Source: Chitinophagaceae bacterium (lineage in GTDB: Bacteria; Bacteroidota; Bacteroidia; Chitinophagales; Chitinophagaceae). Taken from it: a stretch of DNA of 13,038 nucleotides. Position 1 is the first letter of the stretch. Every line of letters starts with the position of its first letter. Location: positions 1 to 13,038 of the forward strand of contig JAFMJX010000034.1 of the NCBI GenBank assembly GCA_017853235.1. The letters are read 5' to 3'. Below the pieces are notes generated by a model that had not been told where the DNA came from, did no database searches, and saw only the letters and a program-made list of their open reading frames with translations. This document shows, piece after piece, positions 12,479 to 13,038 of the stretch. The position numbers and the translations under genes were made by a program.

Positions 12479-13038
12479 ATGACTTTATTAATTATCATTA
12501 TAGCGCTTGCGCTTATATTTGACTATATCAATGGATTTCATGATGCAGCGAATTCCATTGCTACGGTGGTATCCACTAAGGTATTAACGCCTTTTCAAGC
12601 AGTTTTGTGGGCGGCTTTATTTAACTCTATTGCTTTTTGGATTTTCAAAGACCATGCCGTCGCTAATTCCATTAGCAAAACTGTATATAAGGACTTCATT
12701 ACTTTACCAGTTATATTTTCAGGCTTATTAGCTGCCATTTTTTGGAATTTACTTACTTGGTGGTACGGAATTCCATCTTCCTCTTCTCACACATTGATTG
12801 GAGGATTTGCAGGTGCTGCTATAGCACATGCTTTAATGATAAAAGGATTGGATTTCCCTTGGTCTAAAATTGTAGATTCTCACACTATTTTAAATACAAT
12901 TTTATTTATTTTTTTAGCCCCCATCATTGGAATAATAATATCAATTTTTATTAGTGTTGTGACCATTATGCGTAATGTATGGATTCGTCTTGCAATAATT
13001 GCCTTTGTAACATTTGGAACAGTTTTGCTTTTTGATAA
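12479..13038 (+). CDS. PiT-family low-affinity inorganic phosphate transporter, partial (C-terminus beyond right edge)
   Basis: The frame opens with ATG at 12479 and runs off the window after about 186 residues. It shows the PiT signature near the N-terminus (FDYINGFHDAANSIATVVST, then KVLTPFQAVLWAALFN) and the GIPSSSSHTLIGGFAGAAIAH motif at about 98-118. Helices lie at about 1-15, 38-55, 75-93 and 135-160. PiT carriers import phosphate, usually as a metal-phosphate complex with protons or sodium. It follows the DUF47 gene by 11 bp in one operon. The rest of the protein (probably another 150-300 residues) is not in the window. Confidence 0.95.
   Translation, partial: MTLLIIIIALALIFDYINGFHDAANSIATVVSTKVLTPFQAVLWAALFNSIAFWIFKDHAVANSISKTVYKDFITLPVIFSGLLAAIFWNLLTWWYGIPSSSSHTLIGGFAGAAIAHALMIKGLDFPWSKIVDSHTILNTILFIFLAPIIGIIISIFISVVTIMRNVWIRLAIIAFVTFGTVLLFD

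Noticed and set aside
1..13038. CRISPR arrays, tRNA or rRNA genes, insertion sequences
   Set aside because: No regularly spaced direct repeats, no tRNA-like cloverleaf or rRNA segment, and no transposase or integrase frame was found.

Overview
The window is AT-rich and comes from a member of the Bacteroidota, probably Chitinophagales-like, though that rank is tentative. The evidence is two Bacteroidetes promoter elements matching TAnnTTTG, weak or absent Shine-Dalgarno sequences, SusC-era envelope families (a HmuY-type lipoprotein, a DUF5777-type beta-barrel, a TonB-dependent receptor) and many secreted lipoproteins.

Positions 1-3271, minus strand: a respiratory operon read leftwards. It encodes a monoheme cytochrome c, a small twin-arginine protein, a four-cluster ferredoxin-like Tat lipoprotein, a NrfD/PsrC-type quinone-interacting membrane protein, and the start of a secreted protein cut by the window edge. 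No molybdopterin or other catalytic subunit is visible.

Positions 3601-6411, plus strand: a divergent operon encoding two probable lipoproteins with heme-attachment-like motifs of unusual spacing (CX4CH, and one CXCH), then an outer-membrane beta-barrel. The two operons share a 329-bp intergenic region. It contains two pairs of CRP/FNR-like palindromes (core TGA-N6-TCA). Within each pair the sites lie exactly 22 bp apart, and each pair sits at the same distance (29.5 bp from the proximal centre) from a TAnnTTTG-like -7 box facing outward. This mirrored layout suggests one regulator co-activates both operons. Together they could form a route from quinol across the periplasm to outer-membrane hemes and a porin. 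This is the best candidate for an undescribed system here, but its function is inferred.

Positions 6567-7061: a DUF4442 hotdog-fold protein between two terminators. Positions 7150-9887, minus: a TonB-dependent receptor followed after 5 bp by a HmuY-family lipoprotein, a heme-uptake-like pair in which the HmuY protein has no histidine. Positions 10033-11436, minus: a membrane-spanning protein with a periplasmic propeller-like sensor and a cytoplasmic domain that looks DNA-binding. Positions 11437-11819: an intergenic region holding a compact hairpin-plus-terminator element that may be a small RNA. Positions 11820-13038, plus: a PhoU-like (DUF47) Pit accessory protein and a truncated PiT phosphate transporter.
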